A DNA stretch of 33,604 nt, from assembly GCA_009784425.1 (NCBI GenBank), contig WRBR01000009.1, positions 1 through 33,604 on the forward strand. Direction: 5' to 3'. Shown piece after piece: positions 6,773 to 15,643 of this stretch (its first letter is position 1; each line of letters starts with the position of its first letter). The notes under the pieces are model-generated. The model saw only the letters and a list, made by a program, of their open reading frames with translations, did not search any database and was not told the origin of the DNA. Made by a program: the position numbers and the translations under genes. Source of the DNA: Coriobacteriia bacterium. Lineage in GTDB: Bacteria; Actinomycetota; Coriobacteriia; Coriobacteriales; UBA8131.

Positions 6773-9727
6773 CTATTGTTTCATACGCTCGGCTATGGCT
6801 TCTCTGGAGAGGTAGTGAATGTTTTGCGAGGGTAGGGCTGCGAGAAAGGCTTTGCCGTAGAATTTGGTGGTGAGGCGGGTGTCGGCCAAAACGAGGTAGC
6901 CGCTGTCGCTGCTGGAGCGGATTAAGCGACCCGCGGCCTGCTTGAGGCTGATGACAGCCTCGGGGAGTACATAGCGGCTCCAGGCGCCTCGTTCGCGCTT
7001 ATCGCGCTCCAGTTGCAGCGGGTCGTTGGGTCTGCCAAAGGGCAGCTTGGGAATAATCACGCAGCGCAGAGTGTCGCCGGGGGCATCAAAGCCCTCCCAA
7101 AACGACCGCAGGGCAAAGAGTGAGCGCTCTTTGTTCTCAATGAACTTCTCGCGCAGGCGCGTGCGTGAGGTTCCCGCATATTGGCAGCTGACCTCAAGCC
7201 CGTTGGCCTCAAAGGCGGGGCGCAGGCGCTCGTAGGCTTCTTCCATCTCGCGCCTGTTGGTGAAGAGAGTGAGCACGCTGCCTCCCATAGCCTTGTGCAC
7301 GGAGAAGAGGAGTTCATCCAACTGACTGAGATATTCTGCGCGCTTGTGGTATTCATTGGGGGCAGCCATGTCAAGGGGCACAAAAACAGCCATGTTGGTT
7401 TCAAAGTCATAGCTTGAGTCAAGCTGAAGGGTGCTGAGGCAACCCGGGTCTAACAGGTCCAGGCCTACGCTGTGATTGAAGTAGCTAAAGTCCGCGTCTG
7501 GCGGCTCTTCGCCAAACTCTCCCCTGCCGCTTGTGCTGCCGAGCGCAATGGTTGCCGAGGTATACACCACCGAGAGCTGATTGGGGTAGAACCCCTGGGC
7601 GAGCACCTCGCCCACATCATAGTAGGAGGCTACGAGTTTGTTGGCGTTAAGCGCCACGCGCCGGTCAAGCTGGGCGGAGTAGACAAAGGCGGCGCTGGTG
7701 CCGTCCAGGATGAGGCGAAGCGTATCCAGGGCTGCGGAGATGGTCATCGTGTGCCCAGCCAGCATGCTCTGTGACTCGGCCATCTCCGGCAGATCGCTCA
7801 TGGACGATATCAGGTCTCTGAGCTCTTTTACCAGCCCCTCTATCCTCTCGCTGAGCGCGCTGCCTGTTGAAGTGACCAGAGCCCACTCCGCGCTCTCGCG
7901 CAGGCGCTCGTTGAGCCAGAGTTCCAGCTGGTTATAGTCGCTCGCCTCGCCGAGGTTCACCAGGTTTGCTACGGCCTGGAAAAACGCTGAGCTGAGGGCT
8001 TTTGCCGGCTCGGCCGTTGCGCTGGCTTTTGTTGCCAGGGCGAGCACCAGGTTGCCGTCGTCAAGAGAGGCGGCCTTGGTGCGTATGCTGTCAAGGAGTC
8101 CGCCCCCTCTGAGCGTGGCGCGGATTGCCTCGGTGAGCGCCTTGGCATCCAGCTCGCTGCTGAGCTGCCTGCGCGCCTCCCCCTCGGCACCGTGGGCTTC
8201 GTCGATGATCCAGTGGCGCACCGGTGGGAGCAGGGAGCCCTCGCTCATCACATCGCAAAAGAGCAGCGAGTGATTGGTGACGATGATGTCCGCATTCTTT
8301 GCCTGACGGCGCATGCTGTGCAAAAGACAGCAGCGGTAGTAGCGGCAGCGGCGCCCTAGGCAGTCATCCGCCGAGGCGAGGTATTCAAAGCGCGGCACGT
8401 CGCTGCGGCGCACATTGATGGCGTCTATGTCGCCCGAGACTGATTGACTTATGTAGCTCAGCAGATGGGCAACGAGGGCCGGCTCGCCCTTGTAGGACTT
8501 GTTGGTGATTGCTGTTTTGAGCAGCTTGCGCAGGCAGGGGTAATGCTCGTAGCCCTTGAGCGAGAGGTACTCCAGCCCACCTTTGCCCTCAGCCTCAAGG
8601 GCAGCGTTCAAGCGGGGCAGTTCATGATATATGAGTTGGTCGAGCAGGGCATTTGACTTGGTGGCTACGCCGCAGGTAACCCCGTTGCGCTTGGCAAAGA
8701 GTGCTGCCGGCAAGAGGTAGGCCATAGATTTACCCACGCCGGTGCCTGCCTCTATCGCGACGTTGCCCGAGGTGTTAAAGGCCTTGGCTACTGCCTCTGC
8801 CATTGAGAGCTGTTCGTAGCGTGTTTCGTATTCCGGGTACATTGCGCCGAGCAGGCCGGTGGCGGAATACTCCTCGGCTAATTCGCTGGCCTCAACCGGC
8901 TCCAGGGTGAGGATGCCGCCCTCCAGCTCAATGGCATCGGTTTTCTGCTGCTCTCTGAGATGCCTGGTGAGCTGCTCGCGCACGGCAAGGCAGTCAAAGG
9001 ACTCGCCTACCGTTTTTTGGTGCGCGGCAAAGAGCCTGAGCACCGGCAGGCTTGCCCACTCCTGGTTGGAGAATCTGTCTGCCAGATAAGAGCAGAGGCC
9101 CAAAGGAAGGTCGCTCAGCGCAACGAGGATGACTCGCCACACCTTGGCCAGAGCCAAAACGTCATCGATGGCTCTGTGGGTGGAGCGGCTTTCTGGCGCA
9201 AAGGCGGCGCTCAGAGTCTCAAGGTTGTACTCGCGCAGCAGCGGCATGGCAATGCGGGCGAGTTCAACCGTGTCTATCCAGGGCTCTTCTGAAAGCAGCG
9301 GGCATGGTGCTTCTTTGTCACTTGCACTGTTAGCTTGGATGAAGGCTTGGTCAAAAGGGGCGTTATGGGCAACGATGAGTCGGTTGCCGCAGAAGTCTTT
9401 AAGCCCGCGCATCACCTCTTCTGCAGAGGGCGCCTCAGCAACGTCAGCATCGCTGATATTGGTTATCTCGGTAATCCGCGGAGGAATCGGACGATTGGGA
9501 TTTACAAAGGTTGAGAAGCTGTCTTTAATCTCGCTGCCACAAACGATGGCCGCGGCTACTTCTATAAGTGCTTCTTGCTGGGGATCAAAACCTGTGGTTT
9601 CTGTATCAAGTATGACAAACTCAGGCTCAAGAGCTGCAAAGATAAAATCCTCTGCACGCTTTGCCAGGCTGGCGTAATTGGCTTTGATGTTGGGTTTGGT
9701 ACCAGGAATTACCAGCAAATCAAGCAT
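6773..9727 (-). CDS. dinG: DnaQ-like exonuclease fused to DinG-type XPD-family helicase
   Basis: 984 residues, two modules. Residues about 37-200 form a DEDD 3'-5' exonuclease with DTETTG (41-46), HNAPFD (121-126) and HRAIDD (184-189). Residues about 300-984 form a superfamily 2 XPD/DinG helicase: Walker A GTGVGKS (328-334), DEAH (509-512) and a C-terminal QAAGRLIRSSSDSG motif VI. Cysteines between Walker A and DEAH (HYPC, then DDC, RRC and a nearby YYRCC) fit the 4Fe-4S cluster of the family. The fusion is typical of Gram-positive DinG. In some species only the nuclease is active, but here both motif sets look complete. It starts 2 bases after the acidic small protein gene, so the two are likely co-transcribed. 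Likely role: DNA repair and removal of R-loops. Confidence 0.93.
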   Translation of the reverse strand: MLDLLVIPGTKPNIKANYASLAKRAEDFIFAALEPEFVILDTETTGFDPQQEALIEVAAAIVCGSEIKDSFSTFVNPNRPIPPRITEITNISDADVAEAPSAEEVMRGLKDFCGNRLIVAHNAPFDQAFIQANSASDKEAPCPLLSEEPWIDTVELARIAMPLLREYNLETLSAAFAPESRSTHRAIDDVLALAKVWRVILVALSDLPLGLCSYLADRFSNQEWASLPVLRLFAAHQKTVGESFDCLAVREQLTRHLREQQKTDAIELEGGILTLEPVEASELAEEYSATGLLGAMYPEYETRYEQLSMAEAVAKAFNTSGNVAIEAGTGVGKSMAYLLPAALFAKRNGVTCGVATKSNALLDQLIYHELPRLNAALEAEGKGGLEYLSLKGYEHYPCLRKLLKTAITNKSYKGEPALVAHLLSYISQSVSGDIDAINVRRSDVPRFEYLASADDCLGRRCRYYRCCLLHSMRRQAKNADIIVTNHSLLFCDVMSEGSLLPPVRHWIIDEAHGAEGEARRQLSSELDAKALTEAIRATLRGGGLLDSIRTKAASLDDGNLVLALATKASATAEPAKALSSAFFQAVANLVNLGEASDYNQLELWLNERLRESAEWALVTSTGSALSERIEGLVKELRDLISSMSDLPEMAESQSMLAGHTMTISAALDTLRLILDGTSAAFVYSAQLDRRVALNANKLVASYYDVGEVLAQGFYPNQLSVVYTSATIALGSTSGRGEFGEEPPDADFSYFNHSVGLDLLDPGCLSTLQLDSSYDFETNMAVFVPLDMAAPNEYHKRAEYLSQLDELLFSVHKAMGGSVLTLFTNRREMEEAYERLRPAFEANGLEVSCQYAGTSRTRLREKFIENKERSLFALRSFWEGFDAPGDTLRCVIIPKLPFGRPNDPLQLERDKRERGAWSRYVLPEAVISLKQAAGRLIRSSSDSGYLVLADTRLTTKFYGKAFLAALPSQNIHYLSREAIAERMKQ

Positions 9728-9729
9728 GC

Positions 9730-10206
9730 TTAGATTTCATCCAGATCGTCGCTGGTTACCACCGCACCACCTAAGAGCGTGGTAGCAGAGCCCAGATCGT
9801 AGATGCCATCTTCAAAAGTGAGCGATCCGTCGCCTTCTTCGTCCAGAGTATAGAGAATTGCAAAAGCCTCAGCTCTATCACTTTCTGGCGTGCCACGCTC
9901 AGCGATGAGCGCATCCCTGGTGCCCTCGTCGGTGGTGATGTAGCCATCGTAGGCAAATACATAAGCCTGCATAACATGCGCAAGATTCTGTACCGCCTGG
10001 GAGGCGGCATTAAAGCACTCCGCAGCATCCTCTCCGGGATGACTCTCAATGTGCAGGTTGTCACCATGCAAGACCACGGTAAACGGCTCCAGTTCACCGC
10101 TTTGCTCAAACTTCTCCATTGCTTCGTCCAGCGCAAAGAGAACTATTTTGTCCAACGCGTCTGCCTCGTTTAACTCTGCCCCCTCGGCGATGTGATCTTC
10201 AGTCAT
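9730..10206 (-). CDS. Acidic protein of unknown function
   Basis: 158 residues from ATG 10206, which has GGGAG 5 bases upstream; a longer in-frame start at 10275 lacks such a site. The sequence is strongly acidic, with no signal peptide or membrane segment. The middle contains a clear alpha/beta pattern (FTVVLHGDNLHIESH) and the C-terminal part a run of Asp/Glu-rich turns (DEEGDGSLTFEDG). I do not recognise the family. The 2-nt gap to dinG suggests a shared transcript and perhaps a shared function. The Rrf2 gene lies 147 nt upstream on the same strand. Codon use looks like its neighbours, so it is probably real. Confidence 0.75.
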   Translation of the reverse strand: MTEDHIAEGAELNEADALDKIVLFALDEAMEKFEQSGELEPFTVVLHGDNLHIESHPGEDAAECFNAASQAVQNLAHVMQAYVFAYDGYITTDEGTRDALIAERGTPESDRAEAFAILYTLDEEGDGSLTFEDGIYDLGSATTLLGGAVVTSDDLDEI

Positions 10207-10353
10207 GATGTCTCCCATGCTCAAGTTATGGCTTTTTTGAGCTGTAGCTGCAAGTTCAAAAAAAGCCGTTCTCATATCCAGATTGATAATTGTACACGGA
10301 CATGCACCGATTTTCTTGGCAAATCCTCTTCAGTCTGAATGCGCTTTTGATTA

Positions 10354-10752
10354 TCAGGATTTAATGATGTGGCTCAGCTGGATGCCGGCAAGATGCTTGC
10401 CGAGCATGTCGCGAGTTGAATGCCAGATGTCTTCTGATACGCAATTATCCTCGCAGTTACACCAGGCAGAATCTTTGGTGGAAAAAGCCTTGTCCAAGGG
10501 ATCTTGCGCTGCCTCAAAGACCTCAAGGAGGGTTATCTCCTGCAATGGCTTTGCCAGTTTTATTCCCCCGTTGATGCCCCGCGCGGTGGCTACAATACCT
10601 GCTTTGAGGAGGCCTTGCTGCACCGTACGAGCAAAAGCATAGGTCACGTTATGGCGCTCAGCCAGCGTACGCAAACCCAGAGGCTTGTTGTTATTATCGG
10701 AAAGATCAGCAATCAGATGAATTGCATAGTCTGTCCGACGAGTGATCTTCAT
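10354..10752 (-). CDS. Rrf2 family transcriptional regulator
   Basis: 132 residues. The N-terminal winged helix starts MKITRRTDYAIHLI, as usual for Rrf2, with the recognition helix around 26-58 followed by the wing (ARGINGGIKLAKP). Residues 98-104 carry three cysteines (CNCEDNC) with H111 nearby. In IscR, NsrR and RsrR homologues such residues bind an Fe-S cluster, so a redox, NO or Fe-S sensing role is plausible; the spacing here is tighter than in IscR. The ATG has GAGGAG 8 bases upstream and a good promoter further up. The next genes on the strand are the acidic protein and dinG, whose product is an Fe-S helicase. Regulation of that pair is possible but only inferred. Confidence 0.92.
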   Translation of the reverse strand: MKITRRTDYAIHLIADLSDNNNKPLGLRTLAERHNVTYAFARTVQQGLLKAGIVATARGINGGIKLAKPLQEITLLEVFEAAQDPLDKAFSTKDSAWCNCEDNCVSEDIWHSTRDMLGKHLAGIQLSHIIKS

Positions 10753-10825
10753 AAATGGTACTCCTCATTAAAAAAGGTGAGCTCAGTCCCAGCAGAGAAC
10801 CAGCTATAAACGAATTGTGCTAAGT

Positions 10826-10853
10826 ACTATACCAGTTTAGCGTTAAATTGCAA
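10826..10853 (-). promoter_or_regulatory. Predicted promoter of the Rrf2 gene
   Basis: On the minus strand: TTGCAA (10848-10853), 16-nt spacer, TATAGT (10826-10831). The start codon is about 75 nt downstream. Good match to a housekeeping promoter; no clear operator palindrome was found. Confidence 0.6.
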
Positions 10854-10874
10854 TAAAAATTCGCAGTATTGCCC

Positions 10875-11080
10875 GTGACTCATTGTGACTCATTGGAGAC
10901 GGGGAACTGACTCAGTGGAACAGAGGTGGAACAGGGGGACGGGGCTTGGTGGAACAGGGGGACGGGGTTAGTGTTCCAATTTGACCTTGGTGGAACAGGG
11001 GGACGGGGTTAGTGTTCCAATTTGACCAAGGTCAAATTGGAACACTAACCCCGTCCCCCTGTTCCACCTCTGTTCCACCT
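10875..11080. repeat. Dispersed repeat block C with 39-nt perfect inverted repeat
   Basis: Starts with the GACTCA variant module (10876-10908). Several GTGGAACAGGGGGACGGGG copies follow. It ends in a perfect inverted repeat: arms 10989-11027 and 11030-11068 around a central AA (core TTTGACC-AA-GGTCAAA, as in block A). It lies between the Rrf2 promoter and the rpoC terminator and fills most of that gap of about 360 nt. Confidence 0.92.
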
Positions 11081-11087
11081 CTGTAGC

Positions 11088-11111
11088 AAAAAGGCCCCGG
11101 AGGGCCTTTTT
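11088..11111 (-). terminator. Intrinsic terminator of rpoBC
   Basis: Read on the minus strand: AAAAAGGCCC, short loop, GGGCCTTTTT, beginning one base after the rpoC stop. A GC-rich stem ending in a T run is the standard rho-independent form. The symmetric A/T ends could allow action in both directions. Confidence 0.9.
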
Positions 11112-11112
11112 G

Positions 11113-14100
11113 TTACTCGGAAATTTTGCCTTTAGCGTCGCTTTCGGTGAAGTCTACTATCTTGCCGAGGAGCTCGTCGAGTTCTTTGGGGTCGTTGGCG
11201 GTGCCGCGGATGATCAGCTTTTCGTCGCTGTCCTCAAAGGGGTCGGCGCTGTAGGAGAGCGGTACATCGCCGCTCATGAGCAAGTCGGGATTGTCCGGCG
11301 AGAACACTACGTCGAGCAAATGCGAAACATCGGATTCATCGTCGTCGGCCGGCGGCTCAATGAGGTGCAGTAGATCACGCTCCTCCAGCCCAGCCCTGAG
11401 TTCTTCGATGGCCTTGGAGCCAATGCCCTCGATGCGCAGGAGTTCCTCTTCGGATTTTCCGATGAGGTCGCCCACCATCTCAATGCCGGCCTCGCTGAAC
11501 TTGTTGGCCCAACGCTGCGAAACGCCCAGGTCATCAAACAGATAGAGCTTGGCGGTCTCCAGCGGGATGGGCGGCAGCTTTTTACCCAGGCCAATGCTGC
11601 CCAAGTAATTTGCTAGTTCAATTGGCATATTATGGTAGTCTTCTGAATCAAAGTTCCAGTCTTGGGGCTGCGGCAGCAGCATCTCAAGCTCCTTCAGTTC
11701 TTCAGGAGCCCAATCGGGCAGTATGTCAGACTTGCCACGTCCGGCACGCACAGGCTCACCCTTGTAGGTGAGGTCAATCTCGCGATAAACCTGCAGGCCG
11801 GTACCAGCCGGAATCGGCTTGCCGATAATCACGTTTTCTTTGAGTCCTACCAGGTCGTCGGAGCGCCCCTCTATAGCGGCGTCAGTTAAGACCTTGGTGG
11901 TCTCTTGGAAGGAGGCCGCAGAGAGGAAGGAGTCCGTGGCCAGCGAGGCCTTGGTGATACCAAGGAGCAGCTGTTGGCCGGTGGGCGCCTCGCCGCCTTC
12001 AAAGGCAATCTTCTCACTCACGCGCTCAAACTCGTACGCGTCCACCTGCTTGCCGGGCAGATACTCCGAGTCGCCAGGCGTGAGCACGGTGACCTTGCGC
12101 AGCATCTGGCGCGCAATGACCTCGATGTGTTTGTCGTTAATGCTTACACCCTGGTTGACGTACACGCCCTGTACCTGGGAGACAATGTAGCGCAGGGTCT
12201 CTCGGGCATCAGTGAGGCGGAGCAGGTCATGCGGATTGATAGAACCCTTGGTGAGCTGCTGGCCCATAGTTACGTGCGAGCCGTCTTCTACACCCGCCAT
12301 CAGTTGGGCGCGGGTGCTTATGGGGTATTCCTTGATATCGCCCTCTTGATTGGTGATGGTCAAGATTTGTTGAATCTTATCCCTGGCAACCTGCAAAACG
12401 CCGGTGAGCTCAGCGAGCACGGCCTCGCCCTTGGGGCGGCGCGCTTCAAAAAGCTCGGTAACACGCGGCAGGCCGTGGGTGATGTCCTCACCAGCCACGC
12501 CGCCGGTGTGGAAGGTACGCATGGTGAGCTGGGTGCCCGGCTCGCCGATTGACTGAGCGGCAATGATGCCCACTGCCGTACCGATGTTAACCGGAGAGCT
12601 GAGAGCAAGGTCCCAACCGTAGCATTTTTGGCAGACCCCACGCTCTGAGTGGCAGGTCATGATGGTGCGCACCTTGACGTCGGTGAGTCCGGCGTCGATG
12701 AGCTCCTGAATCTGGGCGGCACTGGTGATGTACTCGTCGGCATCAACGACAATCTCACCGGTGTCAACATTGGCAGCTGGCTTTAACACCAGGCGGCCAA
12801 CCAAATTAACATCAGGCTCTCCTTGCTTGGTAGCGAGGGGATAGTCCACACCCACGTCGGTGCCGCAGTCTTGCTCGGAGATGATGACGTCTTGCGCAAC
12901 GTCTACGAGACGACGGGTCAAATACCCGGAGTCGGCGGTACGCAGTGCGGTATCGGCCAGACCCTTACGGGCTCCGTGGGTTGAGATAAAGTATTCGAGC
13001 ACCGAGAGGCCCTCGCGGAAGTTTGCCTTGATGGGGCGGTCGATAATCTCACCCTTGGGGTCACTCATGAGTCCGCGCATACCCGCCAGCTGACGAATCT
13101 GCTTGATGTCACCACGAGCACCGGAGAAGGCCATCATGTAGATGGGATTAAAGCGCTCAAAGTTGGCGGCCATAGCCTCGCCCACCTCGTCATTGGCCTT
13201 GTTCCACACGTCAACAACCTGCTCGTGACGCTCTTCAACTGTCACCAGGCCGTCTTCGTAGGCCTCGTCAATGGTGGCTACCTTCTCGTCAGCCGCGGCC
13301 AGGATGGCCTGCTTCTGCGGAGGCACTACGGCATCATACACGCTTACCGTGATGCCGGCGCGTGTGGCGTAGTGGAATCCTGCGGCCTTGAGGCCGTCCA
13401 GTATCTGGCTCATCTGAGCCACCGGATAGGCATTGGTGCACTCCTCAACCAAATTGGAGATGCCCTTTTTGTTCATCTCGTGGTTGATGTAGGGGTAATC
13501 ATCGGGCAGCACCGCGTTAAAGGTGATGCGACCAATGGTGGTGGCAATACGCTCGCCGGCCTTAAAATCGATGGTCACAATGCGGCTCTCGATCTTGGAC
13601 TTGCGAGGATCGGGGTCATAACCCTTGAGACCCTCAGGCTCAATCACTGATACCAAAGAGCGCTCCGGCTCAACAGGCACGCCGGTGTTCTTGTCAACCC
13701 AGCGCAACTCCCGCACCTCGGTGTCCCTCTTGAGACGCACCTGGATCTTGGCCTGGAGGTCTACGTCGGGGCTTAGGGTGTGGTCGCGCTCGGCGTCATA
13801 GGCGTTGAGCGCGTCCTTGAAGTTGATGAACGAGCGACCCTCTCCCCTAAAACCGTCGCGTGCGGCGGTGAGGTAGAAGAGTCCAATAATCATGTCTTGG
13901 GTGGGCACGGCCAGCGGACGGCCGTGCGCCGGGCTCTTGATGTTGTTGGCAGAGAGCATCAACACGCGCGCCTCGGCCTGAGCCTCAGACGAGAGCGGCA
14001 CGTGTACGGCCATTTGGTCACCGTCAAAGTCGGCGTTGAATGCGGTGCAGACCAGCGGGTGCAGACGGATAGCCTTACCCTCAACCAATACGGGCTCAAA

Positions 14101-15642
14101 GGCCTGAATGCCCAGGCGGTGCAAGGTGGGGGCGCGGTTTAACAGCACCGGGTGCTCGTTGATGACCTCTTCGAGGATGTCCCAGACCTGGCTCGAGACA
14201 CCGCGATCGATGTCGCGCTTGGCGGCCTTGGGGTTTTTGTTGGGATCAAGCTCAACCATACGCTTAACCACAAAAGGCTTAAAGAGCTCGAGTGCCATCT
14301 GCTTTGGCAGACCACACTGATGCAGCTTGAGCTGCGGGCCTACCACGATAACCGAGCGGCCGGAGTAGTCCACGCGCTTACCCAGGAGGTTTTGGCGGAA
14401 GCGTCCCTGCTTGCCCTTGAGCATGTCAGAGATTGACTTGAGGGGACGGTTGCCCGGTCCGGTAACCGCACGCCCGCGGCGGCCGTTATCGAAGAGTGAA
14501 TCTACGGCCTCTTGCAGCATGCGCTTTTCGTTATTGACGATGATCTCAGGCGCACCCTGGTCAAGGAGGCGCTTGAGGCGGTTATTGCGGTTGATAACGC
14601 GGCGGTACAGATCGTTGAGGTCACGGGTGGCAAAGCGGCCGCCGTCAAGCTGCACCATAGGGCGCAAGTCGGGCGGGATAACCGGTATGACGTCAAGGAC
14701 CATGTCCTGCGGTTTGTTGTGGCTCTTGAGAAAGGCATCAACAACCTTGAGGCGCTTGATGGCCTTGGCGCGGCGCTGACCTTTGCCGGTGGCGATAATC
14801 TCGCGCAGCTCCTCGCCTGTGGCTTCCAGGTTAAGATTGATGAGCAGGTCACGCACGTACTCGGCGCCCATGCCACCACGGAAGTACAGCGAATAATTGA
14901 GGCGCAGCTCACGGTAGAGGGTTTCGTCATCGATGAGCTCGCGCTCAGAGATGCGCATGAACACGTCATGCGCGTCGGTGCGCAGCTGTTTGCGCTCGGC
15001 AAACTCCTCGCGCAGGTCGGCAATCTCTTCGGCTATCTCCTCGGGGGTGAGCTGTTCGCTCTGTGCCTCGGAGGCAGCAAATTCATCGTCGCCCACCGGG
15101 GCTGCGCCCAGGCGCTTGACACCCTCAATGGCGCGCTCAAGTTCGGCATCCAGCTCTTCAAGATCTGCCGCCAGCTCGTCGGCCAGCTCGGGGGTATCAG
15201 CCTCGCGAGCCTCGGTATCAACAAAGGTGATGATAGAAGACGCAAAGTACAGCACCTTCTCCAGATCCTTCAACGCTACATCTAAAAGGTAGCCCAGCCG
15301 CGACGGCGAGCCCTTGAAATACCAGATGTGGCTCACGGGCGCGGCCAGCTCAATGTGACCCATGCGCTCGCGGCGCACCTTGGCGCGGGTGACTTCAACG
15401 CCGCAGCGCTCGCAGACAATGCCCTTAAAGCGGATGCGCTTGTACTTGCCGCAGTTGCATTCCCAGTCTTTGGTGGGGCCAAAGATCTTCTCGCAGAAGA
15501 GCCCGTCCTTTTCTGGCTTGAGCGTGCGGTAGTTGATGGTTTCTGGCTTTTTAACCTCGCCCCTGCTCCAGGAGCGAATCTTTTCGGCGGAGGCAAGTCC
15601 TATCTTGAATTGCTCAAAGTTCTGTACGTCAAATTCAGACAT
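11113..15642 (-). CDS. rpoC: RNA polymerase beta' subunit with C-terminal extension
   Basis: 1509 residues from ATG 15642, which has GGGAGG 9 bases upstream; an in-frame start 9 codons earlier would overlap rpoB. Near the N-terminus the zinc ligands CNC and CERCG are present. The active-site loop [10 protein letters not shown] is at 536-545, and the second zinc site has [14 protein letters not shown]. The normal actinobacterial end corresponds to [13 protein letters not shown] near residue 1290. About 220 further residues follow. Residues about 1365-1428 look like a helix-hairpin-helix domain ([20 protein letters not shown] then [10 protein letters not shown]), similar in pattern to the alpha-subunit C-terminal domain. 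An acidic tail ends the protein. One base separates it from the rpoB stop, and a terminator directly follows. Confidence 0.97.
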   Translation of the reverse strand: MSEFDVQNFEQFKIGLASAEKIRSWSRGEVKKPETINYRTLKPEKDGLFCEKIFGPTKDWECNCGKYKRIRFKGIVCERCGVEVTRAKVRRERMGHIELAAPVSHIWYFKGSPSRLGYLLDVALKDLEKVLYFASSIITFVDTEAREADTPELADELAADLEELDAELERAIEGVKRLGAAPVGDDEFAASEAQSEQLTPEEIAEEIADLREEFAERKQLRTDAHDVFMRISERELIDDETLYRELRLNYSLYFRGGMGAEYVRDLLINLNLEATGEELREIIATGKGQRRAKAIKRLKVVDAFLKSHNKPQDMVLDVIPVIPPDLRPMVQLDGGRFATRDLNDLYRRVINRNNRLKRLLDQGAPEIIVNNEKRMLQEAVDSLFDNGRRGRAVTGPGNRPLKSISDMLKGKQGRFRQNLLGKRVDYSGRSVIVVGPQLKLHQCGLPKQMALELFKPFVVKRMVELDPNKNPKAAKRDIDRGVSSQVWDILEEVINEHPVLLNRAPTLHRLGIQAFEPVLVEGKAIRLHPLVCTAFNADFDGDQMAVHVPLSSEAQAEARVLMLSANNIKSPAHGRPLAVPTQDMIIGLFYLTAARDGFRGEGRSFINFKDALNAYDAERDHTLSPDVDLQAKIQVRLKRDTEVRELRWVDKNTGVPVEPERSLVSVIEPEGLKGYDPDPRKSKIESRIVTIDFKAGERIATTIGRITFNAVLPDDYPYINHEMNKKGISNLVEECTNAYPVAQMSQILDGLKAAGFHYATRAGITVSVYDAVVPPQKQAILAAADEKVATIDEAYEDGLVTVEERHEQVVDVWNKANDEVGEAMAANFERFNPIYMMAFSGARGDIKQIRQLAGMRGLMSDPKGEIIDRPIKANFREGLSVLEYFISTHGARKGLADTALRTADSGYLTRRLVDVAQDVIISEQDCGTDVGVDYPLATKQGEPDVNLVGRLVLKPAANVDTGEIVVDADEYITSAAQIQELIDAGLTDVKVRTIMTCHSERGVCQKCYGWDLALSSPVNIGTAVGIIAAQSIGEPGTQLTMRTFHTGGVAGEDITHGLPRVTELFEARRPKGEAVLAELTGVLQVARDKIQQILTITNQEGDIKEYPISTRAQLMAGVEDGSHVTMGQQLTKGSINPHDLLRLTDARETLRYIVSQVQGVYVNQGVSINDKHIEVIARQMLRKVTVLTPGDSEYLPGKQVDAYEFERVSEKIAFEGGEAPTGQQLLLGITKASLATDSFLSAASFQETTKVLTDAAIEGRSDDLVGLKENVIIGKPIPAGTGLQVYREIDLTYKGEPVRAGRGKSDILPDWAPEELKELEMLLPQPQDWNFDSEDYHNMPIELANYLGSIGLGKKLPPIPLETAKLYLFDDLGVSQRWANKFSEAGIEMVGDLIGKSEEELLRIEGIGSKAIEELRAGLEERDLLHLIEPPADDDESDVSHLLDVVFSPDNPDLLMSGDVPLSYSADPFEDSDEKLIIRGTANDPKELDELLGKIVDFTESDAKGKISE

Positions 15643-15643
15643 G

